A stretch of 64,000 bases of DNA from Zingiber officinale (taxonomy: Eukaryota; Streptophyta; Magnoliopsida; Zingiberales; Zingiberaceae). Positions within the stretch are counted from its first letter, which is position 1, and the number at the start of each line of letters is the position of its first letter. The notes under the pieces were generated by a model, which was not told where the DNA came from, did no database searches, and was given only the letters and a program-made list of their open reading frames with translations. The position numbers and the translations under genes were made by a program. The stretch is taken from contig NC_055991.1 in NCBI RefSeq assembly GCF_018446385.1, positions 119,207,794 to 119,271,793 on the forward strand, read 5' to 3'. Shown here piece after piece: positions 21,865 through 32,059 of this stretch.

Positions 21865-24701
21865 TATCACGCCCCGGAGGAGTCTCTGTCCGAAGAAATT
21901 TTGGCAGCATCTCCCCTGTACGGCGGACAATCTGAAACTTTTCTACAAGCACTATACACCTCAGCCACATGCGGCTGGAATAATAACACAAATTAAAACA
22001 AACACCACGCAGTTTATAAAGATATTCAGCCTCTGGCTGTCACAACCACGCAGTTAATAATAGTAATCAATAACAATAGGACTCTGACTCGAAATCCACC
22101 ATATTCCACTACACTCGTAAAGCTCAAATCCAACGAACTCACCTCTTCTGCCGTCCAGGCAGGCACGTAGTAGAATGAAATCCAATATCATATCAAAAAT
22201 CCATCAAAAGGTATCACTCCATACAATATCCATAGGAAAAATCCAAAGACAATACTAAAACAAAGTCTGATATAGAAAAAGGCCAAATAAAAACAAATAA
22301 CGAACTAGTAGGCTCTGCAGGGGATAGCGACTGGAACTCGCTCCTGACAGCTTCAACTGAAAATATCAACAATGGAGGCGGGGTGAGTCCAACACTCAGC
22401 AGGTACAACTGATATGCATAATAAAACAAATAACAGACAACACTAATCATGCGTACAGTCTCCTGAATACGAGAAGGAATAAATGCAACTGAAATGAAAT
22501 CAGGAGATAACTGTACTAACCGGAATCAAGGTACAAAGGTAACAGGTCGTCAGACCGAAGAAATCATAATCCTGTATGCATGTCAATCAAATGCATCCAT
22601 ACAAATGCAGCATATAAGTGCAGCAATCACAATAATAAAATGCAATAAATGCATATGGTGACCGTGCACTCGGACATCACTGCTCCTGACAGTGACTGAG
22701 TGGACGGAATGCTATCGGAGTACTCCTGTCCTCTGTCCCCAAATCATAAATGGGGGAGCTCAATGCTCTCATCTCCCGGTACACAATGACGGAAAGGAAA
22801 AATCTCTGCCGGCTACCACGCTGAGTCTCCTGACCAACGGAGCCAAACAGAGTCCACCATCTGCCGGCTACCACGCTGCTACACTAAATGCCAACGGAGC
22901 CAAACAGAGCAGAACTGACTGCCGGCTACCACACTGAGTCCTCAGACCAACAGAGCCAAACAGCAGAACCGCCACACACCTGCCTGATATACCACTAATC
23001 CATGGGTGGTGGTGGTGTGTGCAATATATGTAACTGGCGATGGGCTCAACCATAGTGGAGCCGACAATCGCACAGCATGCAAACATGATGCATGATACTA
23101 AGCATGGCAATCTCATGAATAGCATAGCAAGATCCATACATAAATAAAAGGTGTACCACAAGTCAATGTATCAGATGGAAGGTACACAAACAGATAGGGT
23201 ATCATATAAACCCTAGGTCCTGAACATGATGTATCATATGGTTGGGTCACTACCGAAAGCATGTATGGTCAGGTCAATAATAACATGCAGTGCATAATAA
23301 ATAAACAAACAACATGTAACAGATCATGTAGTGACCAACCGAATCAAAAGGATAACACAATCATTGCTATATGTTAAACACTTTATTATGCATATCAAAA
23401 GACATAAGTCAAAGTACCCGCCTCCAATAAAGTGGTCCAATCCGGTAATCAAGATACTCGTCGAGATACCGTCCCGAATCAAAGTCCTGTGTCGAACATA
23501 TAGATATATTTTATTTAGCTACAATTCAAATGAATTTAAATAGCTTAATAAAATCCACGAAACTAATATCAGGGAAAGCCCTAATTAACATCACCAATCT
23601 ATTTCTTAATTCCAACTCAATCTACAACACGAATACAACTCTCTACTTCTCACCTCAATTCTTCTTCAGCCGTTCTGTAATGGCAACAGACCCAAACAGC
23701 AATGGGATGGCTGGAATTGAGGAAATTCCAAATCTGCAACCCGGTCAGAACCAAAAGAAAAACAGGATGGTGGCACTATAGAACCTGGTGGTTAATAGTG
23801 CTTGTCGCAGTTAAAACTTGCTCCAGCAAAGGTCACTGCAACAAGGCATCACCCAAATCAGAGGCATTGAATTCTGCAGCCCTAGAACTGTGATCAATAA
23901 ACCAACCTACTGCAATTACCTGAACCTGTGCCCTTCTTTCCCCCTGTCGGCAACTAGTGGACGGAAAAGATCGCCCCAATACTGAGTCTAGGGCACGGGA
24001 GGTGACACTAAGGCACAAGCACAGAGGAACTCGGCGATCGGCTGACACTGCTGTGCTGGCTTCGTGCGGGAAGGAGGCTCGTCTAGGGCACAGGAGACGG
24101 CTCGAGTAGAAGGAGGAGAGGTCGATGCTAGGGCTGAGGAAACCTCGGCTTGATCTGCGCTGCTCGGACGGCTGGCAATCGGAGATAGGCGCGGCGGAGA
24201 GTGAGTGGAGGAAAAGAGAGCACCGCAGGAGATCGGCACTAGGGCACAAGGTGGCCGACGATGACCGACGCTGCTTCGGTCCAGAGAAGGCAGCGACAAG
24301 GGATCGGCGGTGTCGCACGGCACAAGCACAGAGAGAAGAAACACAGAGAGAAGAAAAAGGTCGGCTTCTCCCTTGGTCCGGGCTTATGCACGAGTGGGAG
24401 AGGCGGTTGGTGCTCCGGCGGTTAGGGCTCAGAGAGGGTGCGGCGGCGTCGAGGAGAAAAGGGAAGAGATGCGGGGGATGGCTCGGGTTCGGCGACAAAA
24501 GAAAACGAAAAGAAATAAAGAAAATAAAAAGGAAAAGGATATATAAATATAATCTTTCCCTCGCTTAAATCGGGTAGACTAAACAGGCTTTTCCGGGCCT
24601 CATTTTTATCCCCTTTAATTTGTCCATACGAGTTCCGAAAAATTCCCAAAAAATTTCGGAAAATTCTCTTATTAATATTCGCCTATTTTCGGTATTTTAC
24701 A
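21865..24701 (-). mobile_element. Solo LTR (2.84 kb), Ty3/gypsy type, probably Del/Tekay
   Basis: The insertion is exactly bounded by GGATC duplications (21860-21864 and 24702-24706). On the minus strand it begins TGTAAAATACCG and ends CCTCCGGGGCGTGATA. Long LTRs ending in a GGGGCGTGA-type sequence are typical of the Del/Tekay lineage; this lineage call is inference. There is no primer-binding site, gag or pol inside, so recombination between two LTRs has removed the interior. A minus-strand TATA-like ATATTTATATATCC lies near 24536-24552. It contains a tandem repeat at 22806-22978. Confidence 0.85.
22806..22978. repeat. Tandem repeat of about 55-58 bp, three copies, in solo LTR
   Basis: CTGCCGGCTACCACRCTG occurs at 22806, 22861 and 22919, each followed by a CCAACRGAGCCAAACAG block. 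Confidence 0.85.
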
Positions 24702-25076
24702 GGATCGACGCCTAATGTTCCCTTCCCGGGAACGCGTCCTCGCAGTCACTCCCCTCTAGTGACTTACCTGCCAGACGTCCGGTCAGCCCTTCGACCCGTC
24801 TGGACTTCTCGCCAGCTATCCGGTCAGCCCGTCGACCTAGCTGGACTTCTTGCCAAGCGTCCGGTCAGCCCGTCGACCCGTTTGGACTTCTCGCCAGCTA
24901 TCCGGTCAGCCCGTCGACCTAGCTGGACTTCGTGCCAGACATCCGGTCAGCCCGTCGACCTGTCTGGACTTATCCTGCACACTCGATCAGAGTGTTAGAT
25001 AACGACGAACCTAACTTAACCTGATTTTTCATTCATCAAAACCTGAGTTAGACCGTTAGTGCTAACCGCACCAACA

Positions 25077-25081
25077 AGACG
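25077..25081. repeat. Target-site duplication AGACG, right copy
   Basis: Identical to 13483-13487; confirms the copia boundaries. Confidence 0.95.
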
Positions 25082-25858
25082 TGCACGTATCATGACTTCG
25101 GCTGTAAGAGAGAAAGAAAAATCAGTTAGCATAAAAGGAAGGAGTGAAGAAGTTGCATACCTAGGTTGGACGGAAGCCAGGTGCGAATCGGACTCAGACC
25201 GAAAATGTAGAGGACACCCTCCAATATCAACATGTGGATGTCATACTTCTGACCGACCAATATTGAAGCTGTGTTGAGGTAGTCCGATCGGCTCTTGTAC
25301 TGTTTCAAGGGAGGTTGATTTACCACTTCGAGCTACCAATGGGGGGGGAGGAAGTCTGACTACTCAAGAAAGCGTACAAAAAAGTAATATTCCTTCCAAT
25401 ATTTGTTGGAAGTCGGCATTTGCCAAATAAAACTAAACCCACTCAGGCTTGGAAAAGAAAAATCCCCGATTCGGACAATTTCGGGTAATAAAAATAGTGG
25501 AAGATCCGGATAGTGAGAGGAATGTCGTGCAAGTAGAACAGAACAACTACCTCACACAACAACCAAAAGGAGTTTGACACTAATTGGTGAAGGGAGATGC
25601 GAAAGTATTTGCAAACGGCGGGAAAGAAGGAATGAATAGGAAACCGTAGACCAACGGTAAACTAATCCCTAAAGAAGGTAAGACAACCGCGCGACAGAGA
25701 GTTTGACCGATTGGAAGAAGAAGGACGAGCAATTTGTATCCAGAAGAAAACTTAAAGGCGGCAGTCAAACTCACAGTGTCGTCGGTGTCAAACCTGAACT
25801 CGGTAGAGGTGTACCAAAGCACACGGACGTCGACGGGAGGCTGTGAAGAGCTTGCCAT
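25077..25858 (-). pseudogene. N-terminal half of antisense gene (aORF) of Tat-type element
   Basis: On the minus strand ATG at 25858 opens MASSSQPPVDVRVLWYTSTE. After a frameshift near 25600 the protein continues as CKYFRISLHQLVSNSFWLLC and VVLFYLHDIPLT. This pattern (aromatic-F-x-I-S-x-x-Q-L-x-x-N-x-F/W) resembles the Pfam family Putative gypsy type transposon (PF04195). A canonical intron appears at 25102-25160: exon ...SNL then GTATGC, and acceptor TCTTACAG, resuming as AEVMIRA and running directly into RLAGKAKL at 13482 once the copia element is removed. The gene thus has at least one phase-consistent intron. Frameshifts and stops make this copy inactive. Confidence 0.75.
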
Positions 25859-26600
25859 CGAAACTAAAGCTTAACAAAAAATAGGGAAGAAATGCGACTC
25901 GAAAAAGAGGATCCTACGAGCAACGAACAACTTCAATCAAAGAAAGACGAGGGCTTACTAGAGAGATCGTAGAGATTGCCGGAAAAGGAAGGTAATGGAG
26001 CAAAGCGCGGTGTCACCGAGAGGCTTGTAGGTAGAGACGACGAAGTAAAGTGAAGAAGACAGAGCAGACGTTGTTTATAAACCACGGGGCAGGCCGGCCG
26101 GAGCCGTCCGATGTAGGTCGCAGAAACCCAGGCAGAAATTAGACCATTGAATTTGAACCGCCAAACGTCACATCACCAGTGAATATCCGCCTGTCACATC
26201 AAGCGGGCGGTGGCAGCGGGTGAGACACGTGGCGTCTTACCATGGGCTGACATTTAATGAAGACAATTAAAAGGCATGGGGGTGTGCTCAGCCATAATGC
26301 GCAGGGATTTGTATGATTTCCCAGAAATATGGGCGACGTAAGCCCGGATCGTGCTTGCCCAAGACAGCCCAAGAAAAGATTTCACAAGTATAAATGTTCG
26401 TTGTGCCGATCGGCTTAAGGGAGCAGACCTAGGGTCGAACGACAAGCTTCAATAGGCTGACCGGCAATGAGCGATCACATAGCCGACCGTTGCGCCATGA
26501 TAGTCCGATTAGAAACCAAGGAGTGTCGAAGGTCGATCGGGTGGAAAACTTCATAGACAATTGTCTAGTCAGTTGGACTTGCAGTCTCCTTCGACTAGAC
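25859..26600 (-). promoter_or_regulatory. Promoter and leader of antisense gene, up to the Tat PPT
   Basis: No coding frame is seen. On the minus strand, TTTATAAAC lies at 26073-26081, about 215 bp upstream of the antisense ATG, followed by a pyrimidine-rich leader. Further upstream on the same strand is CCACGTGT, a G-box (about 26225-26232). These are typical positions for a plant RNA polymerase II promoter; activity is inferred. Confidence 0.5.
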
Positions 26601-26616
26601 TTGAGGGGGAGGCATG
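26601..26616 (+). other. Polypurine tract of Tat-type element
   Basis: TTGAGGGGGAGGCATG immediately precedes the 3' LTR start at 26617, the expected position of the plus-strand primer. Confidence 0.8.
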
Positions 26617-27470
26617 TGATGCGGTGAAAAAGAGAGGCCCCACCCTGCGGAGGATAGTGGTCACGGTGGAGGTCAAAGTTAAGTTGGCCAACGCACAGAT
26701 AGCATCGGCCGGTCGGGCGAGCATGCCCCGACCGGGGGGAGAAGGTCCCAGTCCAATCCCGCCTTTAACACGAGGAGGTGTCAAACGACCGACACTCAAT
26801 GGAGTAGGGGATGTCAGACGGAGAAGGAGACGATGTGCAGAAGCCGGGCTGAGCGGCTACCCCGTTCGGCCAGGCAACAGGATGTGGCACAAGCAGAGTG
26901 GAATGTCGGCCAAGCGGACGCGACACAAACATAGTGGAGTTCCGACCGAGCGGACGAGATACAGGAACAACGAGGTTCCGGCCGAGCGCAACATGCTCTC
27001 TCCGGTATCCATCGATATCCCATTGGAAGTTAGTGTCGCCGACACCAGGCATGGACAACCAGAAGATCGGACGGTGGAAGCTTCCACTGTCACTTTAGAG
27101 ATATGTTTGGCCTATTAAGGTATTGTGTCAGAGACGTTTTACTGATAAGTCTTTTCAGGAAAAATTTGGGGAAGCGTGCTTACCTTGGGAAATGTACACG
27201 CGTGCTACAGGAGCTCTATATAAAAGGGGGTTAAGCATCGGCAGAGGTACGCAATACGCAATACACTGTTCTCGCTACTGTTCATTCTTACTCCGCCTTC
27301 TACCTCATCACCGGTGACTGACTTGAGCGTCGGAGGGCCAACACCGAGGATCCCTTCTCTGGCTCAGCACTGACGTAATTTGTGTTGCAGGTCTGAGCAG
27401 AGTCTACAGATAGTCAACGGGAGCGCCTCATCCCCAGCTTTCTATTTCATCGACTTTTCGAACAGGATCA
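26617..27470 (+). repeat. 3' LTR of Tat-type element
   Basis: An 854-bp LTR collinear with 7194-8217, with TATA box TATATAAAAG at 27217-27226 and end AACAGGATCA at 27470. It lacks most of the extra GAGCGG units of the 5' LTR. Because it is in the same orientation as the PPR gene downstream, its promoter points towards that gene. Confidence 0.9.
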
Positions 27471-27647
27471 ATTATAATTAAAAATATTTTAATTTAATCA
27501 AAATGATTTAATATCATTTTAAAACAATATTAATATAATAGTTTTTATCAAAATCATTAATACAATTTTTTTAAAAAAAAATGGATAAAAAAAATAGAAT
27601 ACTTAAAATTGAACTAAAGTGGATCAATGGCCACTAGTTTATTCCAA

Positions 27648-27701
27648 AGCCCAAAAGTCAAGCCCAAGTCCATGGCGAACAAGAGGCAAAACCCTAAACC
27701 C
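27648..27701 (+). promoter_or_regulatory. Site II (AGCCCA) pair and telo-box upstream of PPR gene
   Basis: AGCCCA at 27648-27653 and 27661-27666 are the reverse of TGGGCT (site II type). AAACCCTAAACCC at 27689-27701 is a telo-box. The combination is known from promoters of plant genes for translation and organelle functions. Their position 80-135 bp before the ATG suggests the gene's own core promoter survived the Tat insertion at 27470. Confidence 0.55.
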
Positions 27702-27781
27702 AGACTCCTCCCGCCCCATGGACGAAAAGGAGCGGCTTTCCGCCTCTCCGCTCGTCGTCTCCCGGCTGGTAGCGCTGAAGG

Positions 27782-29971
27782 ATGCTCATCCTCTCCCGCG
27801 CCTTCCCTTATTTCCGGCACTACTACCTTCCCCGTCCTGCTCTCCTCTGCGCCTCCCGGAGCCTCCCGTTTTCTGCCGCCGACGGTAAACCTCTCGACGC
27901 CCCCGACATCGCCGCCGTATCCAGGATCGTGGCAGAGGGTAAGTGGGAAGACCCCCGCCTCTCTGGAATCATCTCCTCCGCCTCGGCCCCCCTCAGCGTC
28001 TGCGGAGTTCTGCGGGAGCTGCGAGAGGACCCAAGGTCGGCCTTTCGGTTCTATCTTTGGGCAGGGAAGCAGAGTGGCTTCCAGCATACAGTGGAATCCC
28101 GGTGCGTTGTTGCCCATATACTCTTCAGGTGCCGGTGGTACTCCGAGGCGCAACAAGTCCTCAAAGATCTCGCCTTGTTGACCCGGAAGTTGCCTGCGTC
28201 GGAGAGCATCGTAGATGTGCTACGGGCGACTGCGAGATTCGTTGGGAAACCTGGATATGGTGTATTTGACGCACTCTTTGGAGTTCTCACTGACTTGGGC
28301 ATGCTCGAGGAGGCCAATGATTGCTTCATTAGGATGAGAAGTTTTAGGATTCTGCCAAAGTTGCGATCCTGCAATCACTTGCTTGAGCGGCTTGTGAGAG
28401 CAGGCAAAAAGGAGTTGTCGAGGAAGTTTTTTGATGATATAGACGGCTCAAATATGGCTCCTTCAGTGTTCACTTTCAATATTATGATCAACTACTTGTG
28501 CAAGGAGGGGGACTTGAATGTAGCAAAGGCGTTATTTCAGCGAATGAAAGAGGTAGGTTGTTTGCCGGACGTGGTCACATACAACTCGCTCATCGATGGC
28601 CATGGTAAGTGGGGGGGACTGGAAGAAGCTGAACAACTTGTTTGTGAGATGAGAGAATCTGGCTGTGAGCCTGACTTGATAACATATAATGCTCTCATTA
28701 ACTGTTTTTGTAAGTTTGGTAAGCTACTGAAAGCTTTTGAGCTTCTTAGGGAGATGAGGAAGAAAGGTATCATGCCCAATGTGGTCACATTCAGCACTTT
28801 TATTGATGCTTTCTGCAAGGAGGGTATGATGCAAGAGGCACACAAGTTTTTTATTGATATGAGAGTGAGAGGAATACAGCCTAATGAATTCACTTACACT
28901 TCTCTAATTGATGGGAACTGCAAGGCTGGGAATCTCAAGGAAGCCCGTATGTTGGTTGAGGAGATGGCGAGTGAATCAGTGGAGTTAAATATTGTAACAT
29001 ACACAGCTCTAGTGGATGGACTGTGTAAAGAGGGGAAGGTTGTTGAAGCAGAAGAGGTTTTCCGAGCTATGGTTGGAATAGGTGTTGTTCCCAATAAACT
29101 TATGTACACTGCTCTTGTTCATGGGCATTTCAGGAATAAGAACAGGGAGAGAGCAATGGATTTGCTGACTGAGATGAGAGAGAGAGAGATCAAACCTGAT
29201 ATCTCACTGTATGGTACCATTATTTGGGGTCTTTGTGATGATGGAAAAATTGAGGAAGCTAAGCTTTTGCTTAACAGCATGGATGATTCTGGCTTACAGC
29301 CAAATCATGTTATTTACACAACTATAATGAATGCTTGCTTCAGGTCAGGTAAGGCCTCAGAGGCCCTTGACGTGCTTCACAAAATGCATGATTCTGGTAT
29401 ACTACCCAGCATAGTTACATATTGCACATTAATTGATGGTTTATGTAAAGAAAGATCAGTTACTGAAGCAAGGTACCATTTTGAAAGAATGAAACTGTCA
29501 GGCTTGCAACCTAATATTTTGGCTTACACTGCACTTATTGATGGCCTTTGCAAAAATGGTTTCTTAGAAGAAGCCGCCCAACTCTTTGAAGAAATGGTGG
29601 CGAATGGCATATCTCCAGACAAGATCACTTACACATCTCTAATGGATGGGTATTTTAAGAAGGGAAATTATCAAGAAGCCTTCATTGTCAAAAACAAAAT
29701 GCTAGATAGCGGTCTTGAGCTTGACCTTCATGCTTATACGTCTCTTATATGGGGGTATTGTGACAATGGTCAAATGGAGGAAGCAAGAAGCACACTAACG
29801 GAGATGATAAATAATAATATTCTTCCTGATGAAGTGGTTTATAATTGTCTTATAAACAAGTACCATAAGTTGGGAAACATGAATGAGGTTGAGGATCTGC
29901 GAAATGATATGAGGAGAAAGGGTATCATTCCTAGCAGAAGAGGCGATGCTATCTCTAATGACAAAGGGTGA
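27782..29971 (+). CDS. P-class pentatricopeptide repeat protein (At2g02150-like), 729 aa
   Basis: A single-exon gene of 729 residues. PPR proteins bind single-stranded organelle RNA, one nucleotide per repeat, to direct processing, stability, splicing or translation. I see 16 consecutive 35-residue motifs from residue 159 to 718 with no spacing errors (for example VVTYNSLIDGHGKWG, IVTYTALVDGLCKEG). All are P-type, with no E, DYW or SMR tail, so editing activity is not expected. The first 35 residues are rich in Arg, Leu, Ser and aromatic residues without acidic ones, typical of a mitochondrial or plastid presequence. Residues 104-158 look like degenerate repeats. The layout and sequence recall Arabidopsis At2g02150; orthology would need a tree. 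The ATG at 27782 is chosen because it precedes the presequence; an ATG at 27627 in another frame probably lies outside the mRNA or is an upstream ORF. Confidence 0.95.
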   Translation: MLILSRAFPYFRHYYLPRPALLCASRSLPFSAADGKPLDAPDIAAVSRIVAEGKWEDPRLSGIISSASAPLSVCGVLRELREDPRSAFRFYLWAGKQSGFQHTVESRCVVAHILFRCRWYSEAQQVLKDLALLTRKLPASESIVDVLRATARFVGKPGYGVFDALFGVLTDLGMLEEANDCFIRMRSFRILPKLRSCNHLLERLVRAGKKELSRKFFDDIDGSNMAPSVFTFNIMINYLCKEGDLNVAKALFQRMKEVGCLPDVVTYNSLIDGHGKWGGLEEAEQLVCEMRESGCEPDLITYNALINCFCKFGKLLKAFELLREMRKKGIMPNVVTFSTFIDAFCKEGMMQEAHKFFIDMRVRGIQPNEFTYTSLIDGNCKAGNLKEARMLVEEMASESVELNIVTYTALVDGLCKEGKVVEAEEVFRAMVGIGVVPNKLMYTALVHGHFRNKNRERAMDLLTEMREREIKPDISLYGTIIWGLCDDGKIEEAKLLLNSMDDSGLQPNHVIYTTIMNACFRSGKASEALDVLHKMHDSGILPSIVTYCTLIDGLCKERSVTEARYHFERMKLSGLQPNILAYTALIDGLCKNGFLEEAAQLFEEMVANGISPDKITYTSLMDGYFKKGNYQEAFIVKNKMLDSGLELDLHAYTSLIWGYCDNGQMEEARSTLTEMINNNILPDEVVYNCLINKYHKLGNMNEVEDLRNDMRRKGIIPSRRGDAISNDKG

Positions 29972-31460
29972 TAGCTGTGCTTGGGTTATCACAACTGTCA
30001 TTAACATCTTGATGATCTGTGTTCATGATGATTTTTTCGTTCACAGAGTCTAATCTTCAGAGCTGCCACAGTTTGTTTGGCGGTTGCAGTTTAATGAATG
30101 TAATTGAATAAGATTGCGGTCTACAACCCTTGGGTTATGGAACTACAAATGACTGGTGGCGCTGGCTTCCACAATGTAAGGTAATGGTCATAAATGTCTA
30201 TAATCCTCTCTCCCACACACTGTCTGGCATGCATTTCTCATCCTGTTACCCCTAAATTTTAGCTTACACAATTCTTCAGTCCACTAAATAAAACTTGACA
30301 TTCAATCAAATTATTTCTGTAAAATTACACATTTCTCTTGTGCATGCTTGAAACTTTGATGCAACTCTAGCTTTAAATACAGAATTTTGGAAGTTTCTTA
30401 GATTCTGCACGCTTCTATGGAAAGCAAATTGTTTTAGTTGCTGGTACAATTTCTTTTTTGTATATTCACAGCCAATCAAATGGTCCACTTATCAACAAAC
30501 CTCGACAAATTTCAGAGAAAAGTTACTTGTCTGCCCTGCAAATTTTTTGAATTGTTTAAGTTGTTACCTTCACCCAACTTGTGTCTTGTCAGGTTAAATG
30601 CAAATGGTTTCTCTCATATCCTCCATCCTGAAATATAGAGAACGGAGTCTCTCATATGTTGCTTCAAATTTTTTTACAGGCGAGTGCTTGTGATATTCTG
30701 GTTGACTATCCTAGAGACACCTGTACGCATTTCTGTTCAATATTTGGTTGCTGTTGATAAGTTTATCATTTCTTGTATTACTAGTCATAATTATTAGCAT
30801 TGCAGAGGTGATATTCTGCACATTTCTTTTTGTTTGCTGTTCACCGATGCTACTTTCATTCATAATTATTAGTCTACGACCTTTTGTTATTCTTGTTGTT
30901 CTTGATAAGCTTATAAGTTTTCATGTTGCTCTTTCAATTCTAAAAATAAATCTGAGTATCCAGAAGATAAAAAGACTTATGTTTTGGGTTGTGCCAGTCC
31001 CACGGGATAATGTAGTCCTGATCTTTGGCGATAAGGATACCCTTGTCTCCATATAATGTAAAGCATGGCTCAATTAGGCGAGAGTTCCTTGTATAACACA
31101 TTCATGGGTAACAACACTACAATAATTCATTCACCACAAATATAGCTCCCAATCAATGCTTTGCGAATTGAACTGTAGATGGAACTGGGAAGTCTACTGG
31201 TTAGTTGGCGAGTACATCTAGTTGATTAAGAGGAAAATAATGTATACTTTTATGCTTATAATATATTTTTATGAGGTTAATAAAGATGGTGATAAATGAT
31301 AAACAATGATAAAATTGACTATATTAAAAACTTTTGACTGGTAAGAAAATAATTTATACTTTTAAATATATATAATATTTCTTATGAATTTAATAAATGT
31401 GTAAATTAATGAGGAATTATTTAAACTTATATATTGTTAAACCTAATCAAATATGTGTAA

Positions 31461-31468
31461 TAAAATCT

Positions 31469-31523
<55 letters not shown>
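31461..31523. repeat. (TA)n(GA)n compound microsatellite
   Basis: A TA run passes directly into about 19 GA units; the MITE-like hairpin at 31525 begins right after it. Confidence 0.95.
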
Positions 31524-31524
<1 letters not shown>

Positions 31525-31527
<3 letters not shown>

Positions 31528-31681
31528 TACTTTGTACACCCATCTGTGAGCAATCCATGAGTACCTAGTGTTAATTTTTTTTTTTTTTTTTCAATTTTCA
31601 CTTCTTTTAGTCTAAATATGAAACCCTAAATTCTAAAAAATATTAACACGGGTTGCTCACAGATGGGTGTGCATGGTAATA
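31525..31681. mobile_element. Short MITE-like hairpin element, about 157 bp
   Basis: The left end reads TGTTACTTTGTACACCCATC and the right end, inverted, TATTACCATGCACACCCATC. Both continue with TGTGAGCAAYCC, giving about 30 bp of terminal inverted repeat, with a further inner TTAACACGGG/CTAGTGTTAA similarity. The middle is a T-rich stretch. No coding potential. Target duplication not resolved because the left flank is a microsatellite. Confidence 0.7.
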
Positions 31682-32059
31682 TTTCATTATACTCAAGATT
31701 TTATAACTGTTTTTTTTCATTCATTTTACCCATTTTCGTACCAATCAATCTTGCAGTCAGAGACGGCCAAATCTGTTGTTGGCCCTCTGTTCAAACACTG
31801 CTCCCCTCCCAATTTGAACTCACTTTAATTAGATAAAGCTTTTTGAGAATTTTTCATGTACTAAATCATTCAGCTTTTCCTGTCAGGATCTGCAAACTCA
31901 GATATAAAGCAATGGATTATGCATTATTTCAGTGGTGTGAGTAAAATCAGATTTGAACAATAGTCAATCTTATTGGGATCTAATGTTATGAATCACATAT
32001 GTCGGCATTCTGCTTATGGGAAGAGATGCTAAAGTATGCCTGCATAATCAGGCAAAAAG

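Larger units (their letters stand above)
13488..25076 (-). mobile_element. Sirevirus-like Ty1/copia element, minus strand, nested in Tat-type element
   Basis: The element is complete in structure. LTRs run TGTTGG...CACCAACA at 13488-14578 and 21174-25076. An initiator-Met primer-binding site lies next to the right-hand (5') LTR and a purine tract next to the left-hand (3') LTR. gag, protease, integrase, reverse transcriptase and RNase H are in order on the minus strand. A perfect AGACG duplication flanks it. The gag with long coiled coil, CCHC knuckle CYGCNKKGHYKNEC and acidic tail suggests the Sirevirus lineage; no envelope-like ORF is present. By eye I count about 12 substitutions and two deletions (19 and 9 bp) between LTRs over roughly 1060 aligned bases, so insertion is recent relative to the Tat host. 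Confidence 0.93.
21174..25076 (-). repeat. 5' LTR of Sirevirus-like element, split by a solo LTR
   Basis: It matches 13488-14578 from both ends; the match is interrupted between 21864 and 24702 by the inserted solo LTR. Relative to the 3' LTR it lacks 19 bp near 21570 and 9 bp near 24767. The third hairpin of the array has CGTTTGG instead of CGCTTGG, which leaves a G-T wobble. Confidence 0.93.
7194..27470 (+). mobile_element. Tat-type Ty3/gypsy LTR retrotransposon, non-autonomous, carrying nested insertions
   Basis: Both LTRs are present: TGACGCGATG at 7194 and TGATGCGGTG at 26617, ending in AACAGGATCA-type sequence at 8217 and 27470. A TTTGGCGCC primer-binding site follows the 5' LTR and a purine tract precedes the 3' LTR. 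Order inside: gag remnant, protease remnant, 27-unit minisatellite, then an antisense gene interrupted by a copia element. Reverse transcriptase, RNase H and integrase are missing, so the copy could move only with help; the autonomous/non-autonomous pair RIRE2/Dasheng in rice is a known parallel. Without the 11.6-kb copia insert the element is about 8.7 kb. A clean 5-bp target duplication was not found, and the LTRs have diverged, so it is old. Confidence 0.88.

Noticed and set aside
23833..24568. Overlapping Ser/Arg-rich frames inside the solo LTR
   Set aside because: LTR DNA with high GC; frames on both strands are equally long, as expected for non-coding sequence.
27614..28156. Long antisense frame over the PPR gene start
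   Set aside because: Shadow of a GC-rich coding exon; no family resemblance.
30748..31056. Membrane-protein-like frame downstream of the PPR gene
   Set aside because: Hydrophobicity follows from T-rich DNA; no family resemblance and no start context.
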